Source: Thiocapsa roseopersicina (lineage in GTDB: Bacteria; Pseudomonadota; Gammaproteobacteria; Chromatiales; Chromatiaceae). From it: a stretch of DNA of 64,000 nt. The DNA is taken from assembly GCF_900106925.1 (NCBI RefSeq), contig NZ_FNNZ01000004.1, positions 124,001 to 188,000 of the forward strand, written 5' to 3'. A program made the position numbers and the translations under genes. The stretch's first letter is position 1; the number at the start of each line of letters is the position of its first letter. This document shows, piece by piece, positions 1-7,817 of the stretch. Below the pieces are notes generated by a model that ran no database searches, was not told where the DNA came from, and saw nothing but the letters and a program-made list of their open reading frames with translations.

Positions 1-26
1 GACCCCGCAACTCCCAAAAAATCACA

Positions 27-107
27 TAAAACGCGCCGCTCCAAGCTCGCAGAGATCGACAACGCCAAACCCATCCAACAAGATCCCATACTCCCAAGCG
101 CGTTTTA
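27..107. repeat. Palindrome-ended intergenic repeat, copy 1
   Basis: The ends TAAAACGCGCC (27-37) and AGCGCGTTTTA (97-107) are inverted repeats with one mismatch. The core read on the minus strand holds TTGGATGGGTTTGGC, which resembles the core of the other copies of this roughly 85-bp family. Bases 105-107 are the TAA stop codon of the minus-strand Lrp-type gene, so the element begins exactly with that stop codon. Confidence 0.7.
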
Positions 108-374
108 TACGGAGAACATCGCCTCGAGGTCATGCCGCGAATACGCCTTGAAGGCCAGCAGTGTATTCGTCTTCTCGATCCCCTCGATTTTGAGCAGATG
201 GTTGGTGACCAGCTCGGCAAGATCGTCGTTGTGCACGACTCGCACGATGGCGATTAGATCGTAGTTGCCGCTGACCGAGAAGACCTCGGAGATTGAGGTC
301 ATCCCGGCCAGCTCGTCGGCGATGTCGTTGATCCTGTCGCGTGCGACATTGATGAGAACGATTGCAGTGACCAT
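105..374 (-). CDS. Stand-alone Lrp/AsnC ligand-binding (RAM) domain protein
   Basis: This 89-residue protein is a free-standing RAM (Lrp/AsnC C-terminal) domain without a helix-turn-helix. It starts MVTAIVLINV and shows the alternating strand-helix pattern, a central SVSGNYDLIAIVRV strand and the ending IEGIEKTNTLLAFKAY, all usual for the family. Such small proteins form oligomers that bind amino acids or other small ligands and may modulate full Lrp proteins. It lies downstream of rluB on the same strand with a 146-bp gap. The ligand cannot be told. The stop codon lies inside a repeat arm. Confidence 0.85.
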   Translation of the reverse strand: MVTAIVLINVARDRINDIADELAGMTSISEVFSVSGNYDLIAIVRVVHNDDLAELVTNHLLKIEGIEKTNTLLAFKAYSRHDLEAMFSV

Positions 375-482
375 GACTCACTCCTCGCTAAAGATGTCCG
401 AATCCGATCGAGCCCGAGTGCCCTTGAGTAACGGCTCAGAAACAACGAAGCCATTCCGGTTGATTCTCCCCCTCTCCCCAAC

Positions 483-505
483 CCCTCTCCCTCAAGGGGA
501 GAGGG
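483..505. repeat. GC-rich hairpin repeat (CCCTCTCCC type)
   Basis: CCCTCTCCC (483-491) and GGGAGAGGG (497-505) form a perfect 9-bp hairpin with a 5-base loop. A similar hairpin with CCCCCTCCC arms occurs at 30577-30599. No T-tract follows, so it is not an intrinsic terminator. It lies 16 bp beyond the rluB stop. This class of 'CCCTCTCCC...GGGAGAGGG' intergenic repeat is common in proteobacterial genomes. Confidence 0.55.
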
Positions 506-520
506 ACTAAGATGGATCAC

Positions 521-1429
521 TCAGCGATCGCCGCGGGGCCGACCCCACTTGGGACCGCGCGCGAAGGGGGACTCGCCGCTCGGTTGTTTGGACTGCCAAG
601 GTTTTGCCCCGGGGCGGACCTGCCGGCGCTTGGGCACCGGCGGTGTCAGACCGGCCTGCGCCATCAAGGTCTTTTGCTCGTCCTCAGACAGGGGTCGCCA
701 GTTCCCGGTATAGAGGCGCCGGCCGAGTTCGATATTGCCGTAGCGGATGCGGATCAGGCGACTCACCTGACAACCGGCGGCCTCCCAGAGGCGGCGTACC
801 TCGCGGTTGCGGCCCTCGCGCAGGACGACATGAAACCAGCGGTTCGCGCCCGTGCCGCCGCGCTCGGTGACGGCGTCGAACTTAGCGAGCCCGTCTTCCA
901 GCTCGATGCCGGCGGCGAGGCGCTCGAGCGTTCCCTCGGGCACATCCCCGAGGATGCGCACGGCGTACTCGCGCTCGACCTCGCGCGAGGGATGCATAAG
1001 CCGGTTGGCCAGCTCGCCGTCGGTGGTGAAGAGGATGAGCCCGGAGGTGTTGATATCGAGCCGACCGACCGCGATCCAGCGGCCCTCCTTGGGTTTGGGC
1101 AGACGCCGAAACACCGTCGGACGCTCCTCGGGATCGCGGCGCGTGACCAGCTCGCCTTCGGGCTTGTGGTAGGCGATGACCTGAGGAAGTTTGTCTCGCC
1201 GCCCCTTGAGCTTGACGTCTTGCCCGTCGATGCGGATCCGATCCCGGCTGGTCACCCGATCGCCGAGCTTGGCGAGATCGCCATTGACCCGGATCCGCCC
1301 CTCGCTGATCCAGCCCTCGATGGTGCGCCGCGAGCCCAGGCCCGCGTCGGCGAGGGCCTTTTGCAGGCGCACGGGCTCCTCGGCGGGAGGCGGCGGCGGG
1401 GATGGGGGCAGGCGTCGGTCGGTTTTCAT
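521..1429 (-). CDS. rluB: 23S rRNA pseudouridine(2605) synthase
   Basis: RluB isomerises U2605 of 23S rRNA to pseudouridine in the peptidyl-transferase region. The 302-residue protein has an N-terminal S4 RNA-binding domain (VRLQKALADAGLGSRR, about residues 19-34, onward) and the RsuA-type catalytic core with the aspartate motif VGRLDINTSGLILFT. The C-terminus is a basic, disordered tail (PGAKPWQSKQPSGE). The ATG at 1429 is chosen because the reading frame upstream only translates a GGATGGGT intergenic repeat (peptide MGRAQRNPSS), a frequent annotation artefact. It follows scpB on the same strand, the usual scpA-scpB-rluB order. Confidence 0.93.
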   Translation of the reverse strand: MKTDRRLPPSPPPPPAEEPVRLQKALADAGLGSRRTIEGWISEGRIRVNGDLAKLGDRVTSRDRIRIDGQDVKLKGRRDKLPQVIAYHKPEGELVTRRDPEERPTVFRRLPKPKEGRWIAVGRLDINTSGLILFTTDGELANRLMHPSREVEREYAVRILGDVPEGTLERLAAGIELEDGLAKFDAVTERGGTGANRWFHVVLREGRNREVRRLWEAAGCQVSRLIRIRYGNIELGRRLYTGNWRPLSEDEQKTLMAQAGLTPPVPKRRQVRPGAKPWQSKQPSGESPFARGPKWGRPRGDR

Positions 1430-1444
1430 GAAGGTTCTCGGGTT

Positions 1445-1480
1445 GGAGGATGGGTTTCGCTGTGCTCTACCCATCCTACG
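1445..1480. repeat. GGATGGGT palindromic intergenic repeat, copy 1
   Basis: AGGATGGGT (1447-1455) and ACCCATCCT (1469-1477) form a 9-bp inverted repeat around a TTCGCTGTGCTCT loop. A second copy in the opposite orientation is at 60239-60273. This GTAGGATGGGTAGAGC-type repeat is widespread in proteobacteria and is often mistranslated as VGWVERSETHP or MGRAQRNP. Confidence 0.7.
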
Positions 1481-1505
1481 ACTGGGTGTGGATGCCTCGC
1501 GGCGA

Positions 1506-2105
1506 TCATACACCAGCGTCGTCTCGGGGCTTTTCATCCGCGCCGTCCCGGGTCGGCTCCTCGAGCCTCAACTCCTCGTCGATCAGGAAGTCCGGGGCGC
1601 GGATCTCGGCGAGGGTCGGCAGCTCGTTGAGCGAGCGCAGACCGAAATAATCCAGGAACTTGCGCGTTGTGGCGAAGAGTGCGGGGCGACCGGGGACGTC
1701 GCGATGGCCGACCACGCGGATCCATTCGCGCTCGGTCAGGGTCTTGACGATCTGGGTGCTGACGGCGACCCCGCGGATGTCCTCGATCTCGCCGCGGGTG
1801 ATCGGCTGGCGGTAGGCAATCAGCGAGAGTGTTTCGAGCAGTGCGCGGGAGTAGCGCGGCGGACGCTCGTCCCAAAGACGTGCGACCCAGGGGGCGATGC
1901 TCGCGCGCACCTGCGTGCGCCAACCGCCGGCGACCTCGACGATCTCCAGACCGCGATCGGCATAGTCCTCCTGCAGCGCGGCGATCACCGCGAGCAGCTC
2001 CGCACGCGACGGGCGCTCGTCGTCCAGAAACAGCGCCTGGAGCTGATCCAGCGTCAGTGGCCCGCCCGCGGCGACCAGCGCGGCCTCGACAATCTGTTTA
2101 AGCAA
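1506..2105 (-). CDS. scpB: SMC-Scp complex subunit ScpB
   Basis: ScpB is the winged-helix kite subunit that, with ScpA, joins SMC to form the condensin used in chromosome segregation. The protein (199 residues) carries the family motifs LSLIAYRQPITRGEIEDIRG and FLDYFGLRSLNELP. The TTG at 2105 is preferred over further upstream codons because it gives LLKQIVEAALVAAGGPL, the normal family N-terminus, and overlaps the scpA stop by 8 bp, which suggests translational coupling. The acidic C-terminal tail (RLEEPTRDGADEKPRDD) is variable in the family. Confidence 0.92.
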   Translation of the reverse strand: MLKQIVEAALVAAGGPLTLDQLQALFLDDERPSRAELLAVIAALQEDYADRGLEIVEVAGGWRTQVRASIAPWVARLWDERPPRYSRALLETLSLIAYRQPITRGEIEDIRGVAVSTQIVKTLTEREWIRVVGHRDVPGRPALFATTRKFLDYFGLRSLNELPTLAEIRAPDFLIDEELRLEEPTRDGADEKPRDDAGV

Positions 2106-2976
2106 GTTCCGCCTCGTCGAGGATTTCGCCCGCCGCGGTCTCGCGCAGGCGCACATGGATGGGCGCGAACGGCTCGGCCTGGACCAGCTCCAAGGTCGCC
2201 GCCTTGATCAGCTCCAAAAGCGCAAGAAAGCTCACCACGACCCCGGGGCGCCCCTCGGTGACATCGAAGAGATCCGTGAAGGCGAGGAATCCGCCGTCGC
2301 TCAGACGCTCGAGCACCCACGACATGCGCTCGCGCAAGGACAAGGACTCGCGCTCGACGCGGTGGCGTGTGAAGAGATCGGCGCGTGCCATGACCTCGCG
2401 CATCGCCAGGAGCAGCTCGCGGAAATCGACATCCGGCGGGACGCGCTGAACATGGCCGTGCGGCACCTCGACCCGGACGGAAAAGACATCGCGCTCGAGC
2501 CTGGGAAGTCCATCCAGGTCCTGCGCCGCCTGTTTGAACCGCTCGTACTCTTGGAGCCGACGCACCAGCTCGGCGCGCGGGTCCTCGCCCTCCTCCTCCG
2601 CCGCCTGCACACGCGGCAAGAGCATTCGGGATTTGATCTCGGCGAGCATCGCGGCCATGACCAGATACTCCGCCGCCAGCTCCAGGCGCAGCTCGGTCAT
2701 GAGGTCGACATACTCGATGTACTGGGCTGTGATGGCCGCGATCGGGATGTCCAGGATGTCGAGATTCTGTCGCTTGATCAGATAGAGCAACAGATCCAGC
2801 GGTCCCTCGAAGGCATCCAGAAAGATCTCGAGCGCATCCGGCGGGATGTAGAGATCCACGGGCAAGGTCAGAAACGGCAGGCCCCGAACCATTGCGAAGG
2901 GCGCCGCCTCGAGCGGCATCTCCTGCTGTTGCCCCGGCGGCGGCTGCCGGTCCGCGCCCTCGTCCGCCATACTCAA
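2098..2976 (-). CDS. scpA: SMC-Scp complex subunit ScpA (kleisin)
   Basis: ScpA is the kleisin that bridges the SMC heads and binds ScpB. The 292-residue product has the characteristic segment FLDAFEGPLDLLLYLIKRQ near residue 53, then NLDILDIPIAAITAQYIEY, and a C-terminal winged helix. About 45 residues before the conserved core are low-complexity (Gln/Pro-rich) and may be an N-terminal extension; a later start cannot be excluded. It is the first gene of the scpA-scpB-rluB group, separated from upstream trpS by about 220 bp that hold two repeats. Confidence 0.92.
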   Translation of the reverse strand: MSMADEGADRQPPPGQQQEMPLEAAPFAMVRGLPFLTLPVDLYIPPDALEIFLDAFEGPLDLLLYLIKRQNLDILDIPIAAITAQYIEYVDLMTELRLELAAEYLVMAAMLAEIKSRMLLPRVQAAEEEGEDPRAELVRRLQEYERFKQAAQDLDGLPRLERDVFSVRVEVPHGHVQRVPPDVDFRELLLAMREVMARADLFTRHRVERESLSLRERMSWVLERLSDGGFLAFTDLFDVTEGRPGVVVSFLALLELIKAATLELVQAEPFAPIHVRLRETAAGEILDEAELA

Positions 2977-2998
2977 AACCCTAATATCATTCGATTTT

Positions 2999-3114
2999 TA
3001 AGGTGATTTTCTGGAATGCACATTCCGACTGCGCATGCCGAAAGACCTGAATGGCTTTGTGTGTGCGAATAAATTCGCACCTACACGCCGGTGTTGCCTT
3101 TCCCTGAAATTCCC
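2999..3114. repeat. GTGCGAAT-palindrome repeat unit, copy 1
   Basis: This roughly 115-bp unit aligns over its length with 28303-28417. Both begin AAGGTGATTTTC and contain the perfect palindrome GTGCGAATAAATTCGCAC (here 3063-3080) followed by CTACA.GCCGGT and TTTCCCTGAA. Both copies directly precede a copy of the TAAACCGCG element, so together they form a composite of about 200 bp. Confidence 0.7.
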
Positions 3115-3197
3115 TAAACCGCGCCCCACCGTCGCCAAACGATGGCTGCAACACCGAGAGCACCTCGCGCCATCGCATGAACGCCAGGCGCGGTTTA
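3115..3197. repeat. Palindrome-ended intergenic repeat, copy 2
   Basis: TAAACCGCGCC (3115-3125) and GGCGCGGTTTA (3187-3197) are a perfect 11-bp inverted repeat 83 bp apart end to end. The minus-strand reading of bases 3195-3197 is the TAA stop codon of trpS. Confidence 0.8.
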
Positions 3198-4412
3198 GTT
3201 CATGACCAACGACATCGCATGCCGCACCTCTTCGAGCGTCTCGTGCGCGACATCGCGGGCACGCTCGCAGCCGTCGTTGATGACGTTGCGCAGCAGCTCC
3301 GGCTGAGCCGCGTACTCCCGGGCGCGTTGCTGCATCGGCATCAGCTCTGCGAGCACCCCGTCGATCACCGGCTGCTTGCATTCCAGACAGCCGATGCCGG
3401 CGGAGCGGCAGCCCTGCTGCACCCAGTCGCGCACCTGATCGTTCGAATAGACCAGATGGAACTGCCAGACCGGACACTTCTCCGGATCACCCGGATCGGT
3501 GCGACGCACGCGCGCCGGGTCGGTCGGCATGGTCCGCAGCGCCTTCTCCACATCGGCAGGCTCGTCGCGCAATGCAATGGTGTTGCCGTAGGACTTGGAC
3601 ATCTTCTGCCCGTCCAGACCCGGCATCTTGGACGCCTTGGTCAGCAGCGGCATAGGCTCGGGCAGGATGACGCGCCCGCCGCCTTCCAGATAGCCGAGCA
3701 GCCGCTCGCGATCGGCCAGGGTAATGTTGGCCTGCCCTTCCAAGAGGGCATGGGCCACGCTCAAAGCCTCTTGGTCGCCCTGCTCCTGGTACCGACGCCT
3801 CAGTCCATCGAAGAGCTTGGCGTTCTTCTTCCCCATCTTTCGCTTGGCTTCTTCCGCCTTCTCCTCGAAGCCGGACTCGCGACCGTAGATGTGATTGAAG
3901 CGCCGCGCGACCTCGCGCGTCAGCTCGACATGGGCAACCTGATCCTCGCCGACCGGCACCTGGCCGGCCTTGTACATGAGGATGTCCGCGCTTTGGAGCA
4001 GCGGATAGCCGAGGAAGCCGTAGGTCGCAAGATCGCGCTCCTTGAGCTTCTCCTGCTGGTCCTTGTAGCTCGGCACCCGCTCGAGCCAACCCAAGGGCGT
4101 GATCATGGACAGCAGCAGATGCAGCTCGGCGTGTTCGGGGACGCGTGATTGGATAAAGAGTGTCGCCGAGCCCGGATTGATCCCGGCGGCCAGCCAGTCG
4201 ATCACCATCTCGCGGGTGCTCGTCGGGATGATCGAGGGATCCTCGTAGTGCGTCGTCAGGGCGTGCCAATCGGCGACGAAGAAGAAACACTCGTACTCGT
4301 GCTGCAGCTCCAGCCAGTTCTTCAGGACACCGTGATAGTGACCCAGGTGGAGACGACCCGTGGGACGCATCCCGGAGAGGACGCGCGAATGGTGTGCGGA
4401 GACGGAAGTCAA
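3195..4412 (-). CDS. trpS: Tryptophan--tRNA ligase
   Basis: TrpS charges tRNA-Trp with tryptophan in the cytoplasm (class I synthetase). The 405-residue protein has the HIGH-type motif LHLGHYHG (about residues 21-28) and the KMSKS loop GQKMSKSYGN. It is longer than the 334-residue E. coli enzyme because of an inserted charged segment (FEEKAEEAKRKMGKKNAKL) between the two motifs, a variant present in other bacteria. The start is a TTG at 4412; the next ATG would remove part of the first strand (RVLSGMRPTG). It lies 18 bp after the M50 protease gene. The stop codon is formed by a repeat arm. Confidence 0.94.
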   Translation of the reverse strand: MTSVSAHHSRVLSGMRPTGRLHLGHYHGVLKNWLELQHEYECFFFVADWHALTTHYEDPSIIPTSTREMVIDWLAAGINPGSATLFIQSRVPEHAELHLLLSMITPLGWLERVPSYKDQQEKLKERDLATYGFLGYPLLQSADILMYKAGQVPVGEDQVAHVELTREVARRFNHIYGRESGFEEKAEEAKRKMGKKNAKLFDGLRRRYQEQGDQEALSVAHALLEGQANITLADRERLLGYLEGGGRVILPEPMPLLTKASKMPGLDGQKMSKSYGNTIALRDEPADVEKALRTMPTDPARVRRTDPGDPEKCPVWQFHLVYSNDQVRDWVQQGCRSAGIGCLECKQPVIDGVLAELMPMQQRAREYAAQPELLRNVINDGCERARDVAHETLEEVRHAMSLVMN

Positions 4413-4430
4413 GGGTTCGCAGCCTCGTAA

Positions 4431-5102
4431 TCAGACGAAGAAGAGCTCTCTCACGATCGCCGAGCCGGGGAGCAGGCCCACGGTCCCGATCACGATCGGA
4501 AGCAGGACGGCACCCAGGAGCCCGGTAATCAGCAGCGCCAGCAGGATGATGAGACCGAAGGGTTCAAGCCGCGAGAAGTGTGCGGCCACCTTCGGCGGAA
4601 GCAGGGCATTCAGCACCCGCCCGCCGTCGAGCGGCAGCAGCGGGACCAGATTCAGGACCATCAAGAAGACGTTGATCAGGATTCCGGCGGCGCCCATGTA
4701 GACGAGCGGCAGGGCAATCCATTCGCTGACCGGCACCAGCAACACACCCAGCTTGATCATGCCGCCCCAAAAGAGCGCCATCAGCAGGTTCGCGCCGGGA
4801 CCCGCGATCGCCACCAAGGCCATGTCGCGACGCGGATGTTGCAGGTTGCGCCAGTTGACCGGCACCGGCTTGGCCCAGCCGAACAGGAAACCCACCAAAA
4901 AGAAGGTCGCGAGCGGGACGACGATGGTCCCGATCGGATCGATGTGCTTGATGGGATTGAAGGTGACACGCCCGAGCATCAAGGCGGTTTGATCGCCGAG
5001 CTTGCTCGCGACCCAGCCGTGCGCGGCCTCGTGCACCGTGATTGCAAACAGCACCGGGATGGCGAGGACGGCCAGCAATTGGTAGGGGTTCAGGGCTTCC
5101 AT
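4431..5102 (-). CDS. Site-2 protease family (M50) membrane metalloprotease
   Basis: This 223-residue integral membrane protein carries the zinc motif HEAAH (in TVHEAAHGWVASKLG, about residues 24-38) near the N-terminus and the second M50 motif LVPLLPLDGGRVLNALLP near residue 150, with several hydrophobic segments between and after. M50 proteases cleave within membranes; this small rhomboid-size subtype (YwhC-like) has no well-defined substrate. It sits between the YciO-like gene and trpS, a common but functionally unexplained association in gammaproteobacteria. Membrane topology is inferred from hydrophobicity. Confidence 0.9.
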   Translation of the reverse strand: MEALNPYQLLAVLAIPVLFAITVHEAAHGWVASKLGDQTALMLGRVTFNPIKHIDPIGTIVVPLATFFLVGFLFGWAKPVPVNWRNLQHPRRDMALVAIAGPGANLLMALFWGGMIKLGVLLVPVSEWIALPLVYMGAAGILINVFLMVLNLVPLLPLDGGRVLNALLPPKVAAHFSRLEPFGLIILLALLITGLLGAVLLPIVIGTVGLLPGSAIVRELFFV

Positions 5103-5138
5103 CGCGGCATTATACCCGGCACACCTCGGTGCCGCGGG

Positions 5139-5762
5139 TCATTCCTCGAAAAGGGTCGCATCGCCCTTGCCGAGCCGTACCAGGCTCGGCGGCTCCGCGG
5201 TCATGTCGACCACGGTGGTCGGCTCGAGTCCGCAGAACCCCCCGTCGATGATGAGATCGACCTGCTTGTCGAGCAGCTCGCGCATCTCCTCGGGATCGGT
5301 CAGGGGTCGATCGTCGCCCGGCATGATCAGCGTGGTGCTGAGGATAGGTTGGTCGAGCTCGCCGAGCAGAGCACGGCAGATCTCGTTGTCCGGCACCCGG
5401 ATGCCGATCGCCTTGCGCTTGGGATGAAGCAATCGCCGCGGGACCTGCTTGGTCGCCTCGTGGATGAAGGTGTAGGGGCCCGGCGTCAGACTTTTAAGCA
5501 AACGAAATGCCTGGTTGTCGATCTTGGCATAGGTCGTGATCTCGGAAAGATCTCGGCAGACGAGGGTGAAGTTGTGCTTGTCGTCGAGTCTGCGGATGCG
5601 GCGGATCCGCTCCATCGCCGATTTCTCGCCAATCTGACAGCCGAGCGCATAGGAGGAGTCTGTCGGGTAGAGGATAACGCCCCCCTCCAACAGGATCTCG
5701 ACCGAGCGCCGGATCAGGCGCGTCTGCGGGTTCGCAGGATGGATCTGAAAGAACTGCGCCAT
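5139..5762 (-). CDS. Sua5/YciO/YrdC family protein (YciO-like)
   Basis: The 207-residue protein has the YrdC-fold signature: ILYPTDSSYALGCQIG near residue 30, the lysine-rich turn RRLDDKHNFTLVCRDLSEI, GPYTFIHEATKQVPRR and IGIRVPDNEICRALL. The fold binds ATP and, in TsaC/Sua5, makes threonylcarbamoyl-AMP for tRNA t6A; YciO-type members such as this one are paralogues whose role is less certain. A dedicated TsaC is expected elsewhere in the genome. Its start lies 9 bp after the RNase AM stop, so the two genes are very likely cotranscribed, as yciV-yciO are in other gammaproteobacteria. Confidence 0.88.
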   Translation of the reverse strand: MAQFFQIHPANPQTRLIRRSVEILLEGGVILYPTDSSYALGCQIGEKSAMERIRRIRRLDDKHNFTLVCRDLSEITTYAKIDNQAFRLLKSLTPGPYTFIHEATKQVPRRLLHPKRKAIGIRVPDNEICRALLGELDQPILSTTLIMPGDDRPLTDPEEMRELLDKQVDLIIDGGFCGLEPTTVVDMTAEPPSLVRLGKGDATLFEE

Positions 5763-5771
5763 GGCCCGAAA

Positions 5772-6647
5772 TCAACCGGCTGCGACTCGACGGAGACTCG
5801 GCTCCTCGTCGAGCTCGGGCCAGTCGTGCCAGATCGGCGTACAGACGGGCGGCAGGGCGGGCAGACGTCCCAGATCGATCCAAGGATTTTCAGGACCGTG
5901 GTAGTCGGAACCGGCGGAGGCAAGCATGCGGTGATCGCGTGCAACGCAACCGAAATTGAAGACCTCGTCCCGACTGTGGCTCCCGGAGACCACCTCCAGA
6001 CCCACACCGCCGCACTCGCGAAACTCGCCGAGCAGCTTCAGCAAGCGGGTGCGCGTGAGCTTGTAGCGCGCCGGATGCGCGATGACGGCCTGGCCGCCCG
6101 CGCCCGTGATCCAATGCGTCGCCTCTTCGAGTGTCGCCCATTCGCCGCTGACATGACCGGGCTTGCCGTTGACCAGATAGCGGTTGAAGACATCCCGAAG
6201 GTCGAGCGCATGGCCCTGCGCGACCAGGAAGCGGGCGAAATGGGTGCGGCCGATCAGGCGGCCGTTCGAGAAGGCCTTCGCGCCCTCGTAAGCGCCCTCG
6301 ATGCCCTGTTTGGCCAGACGGCGCCCGATCTCCTCGGCGCGCCAGCCGCGATAGGCGAGCAGCCGGCTCAGTCCGGTCTGAAGTGCGACATTCTCGGGGT
6401 CGATGTTGAGCCCGACCATATGAACGGTGCGGCCGCCCCAGGTCACCGAGATCTCCACCCCCGGGATGAGACGAAGGTCGAGCGCGTCGGCCGCGACTCG
6501 CGCCTCGGCCAAGCCCTCGGTGGTATCGTGATCGGTGAGGGCGATGACCCGTACACCGGACGCACACGCGCGCTGCATCAGCGCGCCGGGGGAGAGCGTG
6601 CCGTCGGAGGCCGTCGAGTGACTGTGAAGATCGGGGCTTTTTATCAT
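5772..6647 (-). CDS. rnm: RNase AM / 3',5'-nucleoside bisphosphate phosphatase (PHP domain)
   Basis: This PHP-domain metal-dependent phosphatase/5'-exonuclease (YciV/RNase AM) acts on pAp-type nucleotides and matures rRNA 5' ends. The 291-residue protein shows the PHP motifs DLHSHSTASDGTLSP (residues 5-19), IALTDHDTTEGL, the glutamate in IPGVEISVTW, HPARYKL and SAGSDYHGP, which supply the metal ligands. It appears to be the first gene of a minus-strand series running to rluB. About 200 bp without a gene lie upstream. Confidence 0.9.
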   Translation of the reverse strand: MIKSPDLHSHSTASDGTLSPGALMQRACASGVRVIALTDHDTTEGLAEARVAADALDLRLIPGVEISVTWGGRTVHMVGLNIDPENVALQTGLSRLLAYRGWRAEEIGRRLAKQGIEGAYEGAKAFSNGRLIGRTHFARFLVAQGHALDLRDVFNRYLVNGKPGHVSGEWATLEEATHWITGAGGQAVIAHPARYKLTRTRLLKLLGEFRECGGVGLEVVSGSHSRDEVFNFGCVARDHRMLASAGSDYHGPENPWIDLGRLPALPPVCTPIWHDWPELDEEPSLRRVAAG

Positions 6648-6851
6648 GGCTCTAGTCTAACTGATCCAGCGGGCGCATGCCTCGGGCCGGCGTAGGGTCG
6701 CGCACGAGACGGGGATGGACGCTCTTGCTATATTTTCCAGGTAGGGCGGTCGGAGTTCGCTTGCAACAACTCGACGCAGCGCAGCTCCAGGACGCAGGCC
6801 GGATCGGTCGATCCGACCTCGGTTATTTCATGTTGCCAGGATGATCAGCCC

Positions 6852-7598
6852 ATGCTCCCGAAGGTCGACCTCAGCGATATCGCAGAAGAGCTCTCGCGAC
6901 TCGGCGACGAGATCCAGCGCGCCTACGACGACTCGGAGCAGACGGTAGAGCCCGCACCGCAGGTACCGCTGAGCGGACTTGCACAGTTGCTCGACACCGT
7001 CCGTGCGAGCGAGGCCGAATCGCGCGGCGAATCGGCGCAGGCGTTGCGCGCGGCGACAGGCGCGGAGCCCGACGCCCTGATCGACCACGGACTCGGCCTG
7101 CTGCGACAGATCGCCGAGGTCGCCCGTCGCCTGAACCTCAAGTTGCAGGCGCAAGCCGTCGAGGTCCTCGCCGTGCCTTTCGCGTGCTGGATGCTGCGCC
7201 GGGGCTGCGAGCTGCAACACCCGGAGGAGGTGGTCAATGCCTTGGCCACCCTCGCAAACCAATTAGAACAACCGGATGAGCTGGCCGAGCTCTATGGCCT
7301 GATGGGGGAGATTGCAGAGGGCATCGGCGCGGACCGCGTCCAAGGTATGGACCCGACCGACCCGACCGACCCCTGGCTCGTCCTCCTGATCAACCGCGGG
7401 ATCGTCGCCACGCGCAGTCATGAGCCCGTCCTGATGGAAGAGGCGTTCGACGCCATCGGGGAGCAACTGCCCGATCACGCCCCCTATTTCTTCCGCGAGG
7501 GCATGGGGCAAATGGAAGCTCTGGATTATCCGCCGCACGTCCGCGAGGTGATGCAGCGGTATTTCGACAAATGGTGCAGCGGTCAGCGACTCCATTGA
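6852..7598 (+). CDS. Conserved protein of unknown function
   Basis: I do not recognise a named family. The 248-residue product is acidic, largely helical by composition, with no signal peptide or membrane segment. It begins MLPKVDLSDIAEELSRLGDE. A hydrophobic, Leu-rich middle (LGLLRQIAEVARRLNLKLQAQ) and a region with cysteines around FACWMLRRGCEL suggest a compact helical repeat. It contains the tripeptide repeat DPTDPTDP near residue 170. It stands alone on the plus strand, divergent from rnm and convergent with the regulator that follows. The start ATG has an acceptable position after GGATGATCAGCCC. Confidence 0.7.
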   Translation: MLPKVDLSDIAEELSRLGDEIQRAYDDSEQTVEPAPQVPLSGLAQLLDTVRASEAESRGESAQALRAATGAEPDALIDHGLGLLRQIAEVARRLNLKLQAQAVEVLAVPFACWMLRRGCELQHPEEVVNALATLANQLEQPDELAELYGLMGEIAEGIGADRVQGMDPTDPTDPWLVLLINRGIVATRSHEPVLMEEAFDAIGEQLPDHAPYFFREGMGQMEALDYPPHVREVMQRYFDKWCSGQRLH

Positions 7599-7729
7599 AC
7601 CCTGCTGAACCGCGCTGAGCCGCGTCGGCGGTACATGCATCCTTTCGAGCGGTCTCTCGGCGAGGCGCGTTCCGGCATCGCCGGAGAGGACGCGGCTCAG
7701 GAATCGAATTTTTCTATTGTTCTATCTCC

Positions 7730-7817
7730 TAAACCGCGTCCGGCGCCGACTGTCGGGAACCGCTCCAATCGTCGCATCACACAGCAACATCGCCGGAGCA
7801 CAGCGGGACGCGGTTTA
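7730..7817. repeat. Palindrome-ended intergenic repeat, copy 3
   Basis: TAAACCGCGTC (7730-7740) and GACGCGGTTTA (7807-7817) are a perfect 11-bp inverted repeat spanning 88 bp between two convergent genes. Bases 7815-7817 give the TAA stop codon of the minus-strand regulator. Confidence 0.8.

Noticed and set aside
4578-6695. 705-codon plus-strand open frame
   Set aside because: It is antisense to the M50, YciO-like and RNase AM genes; no family motif, and high GC makes long antisense frames common.
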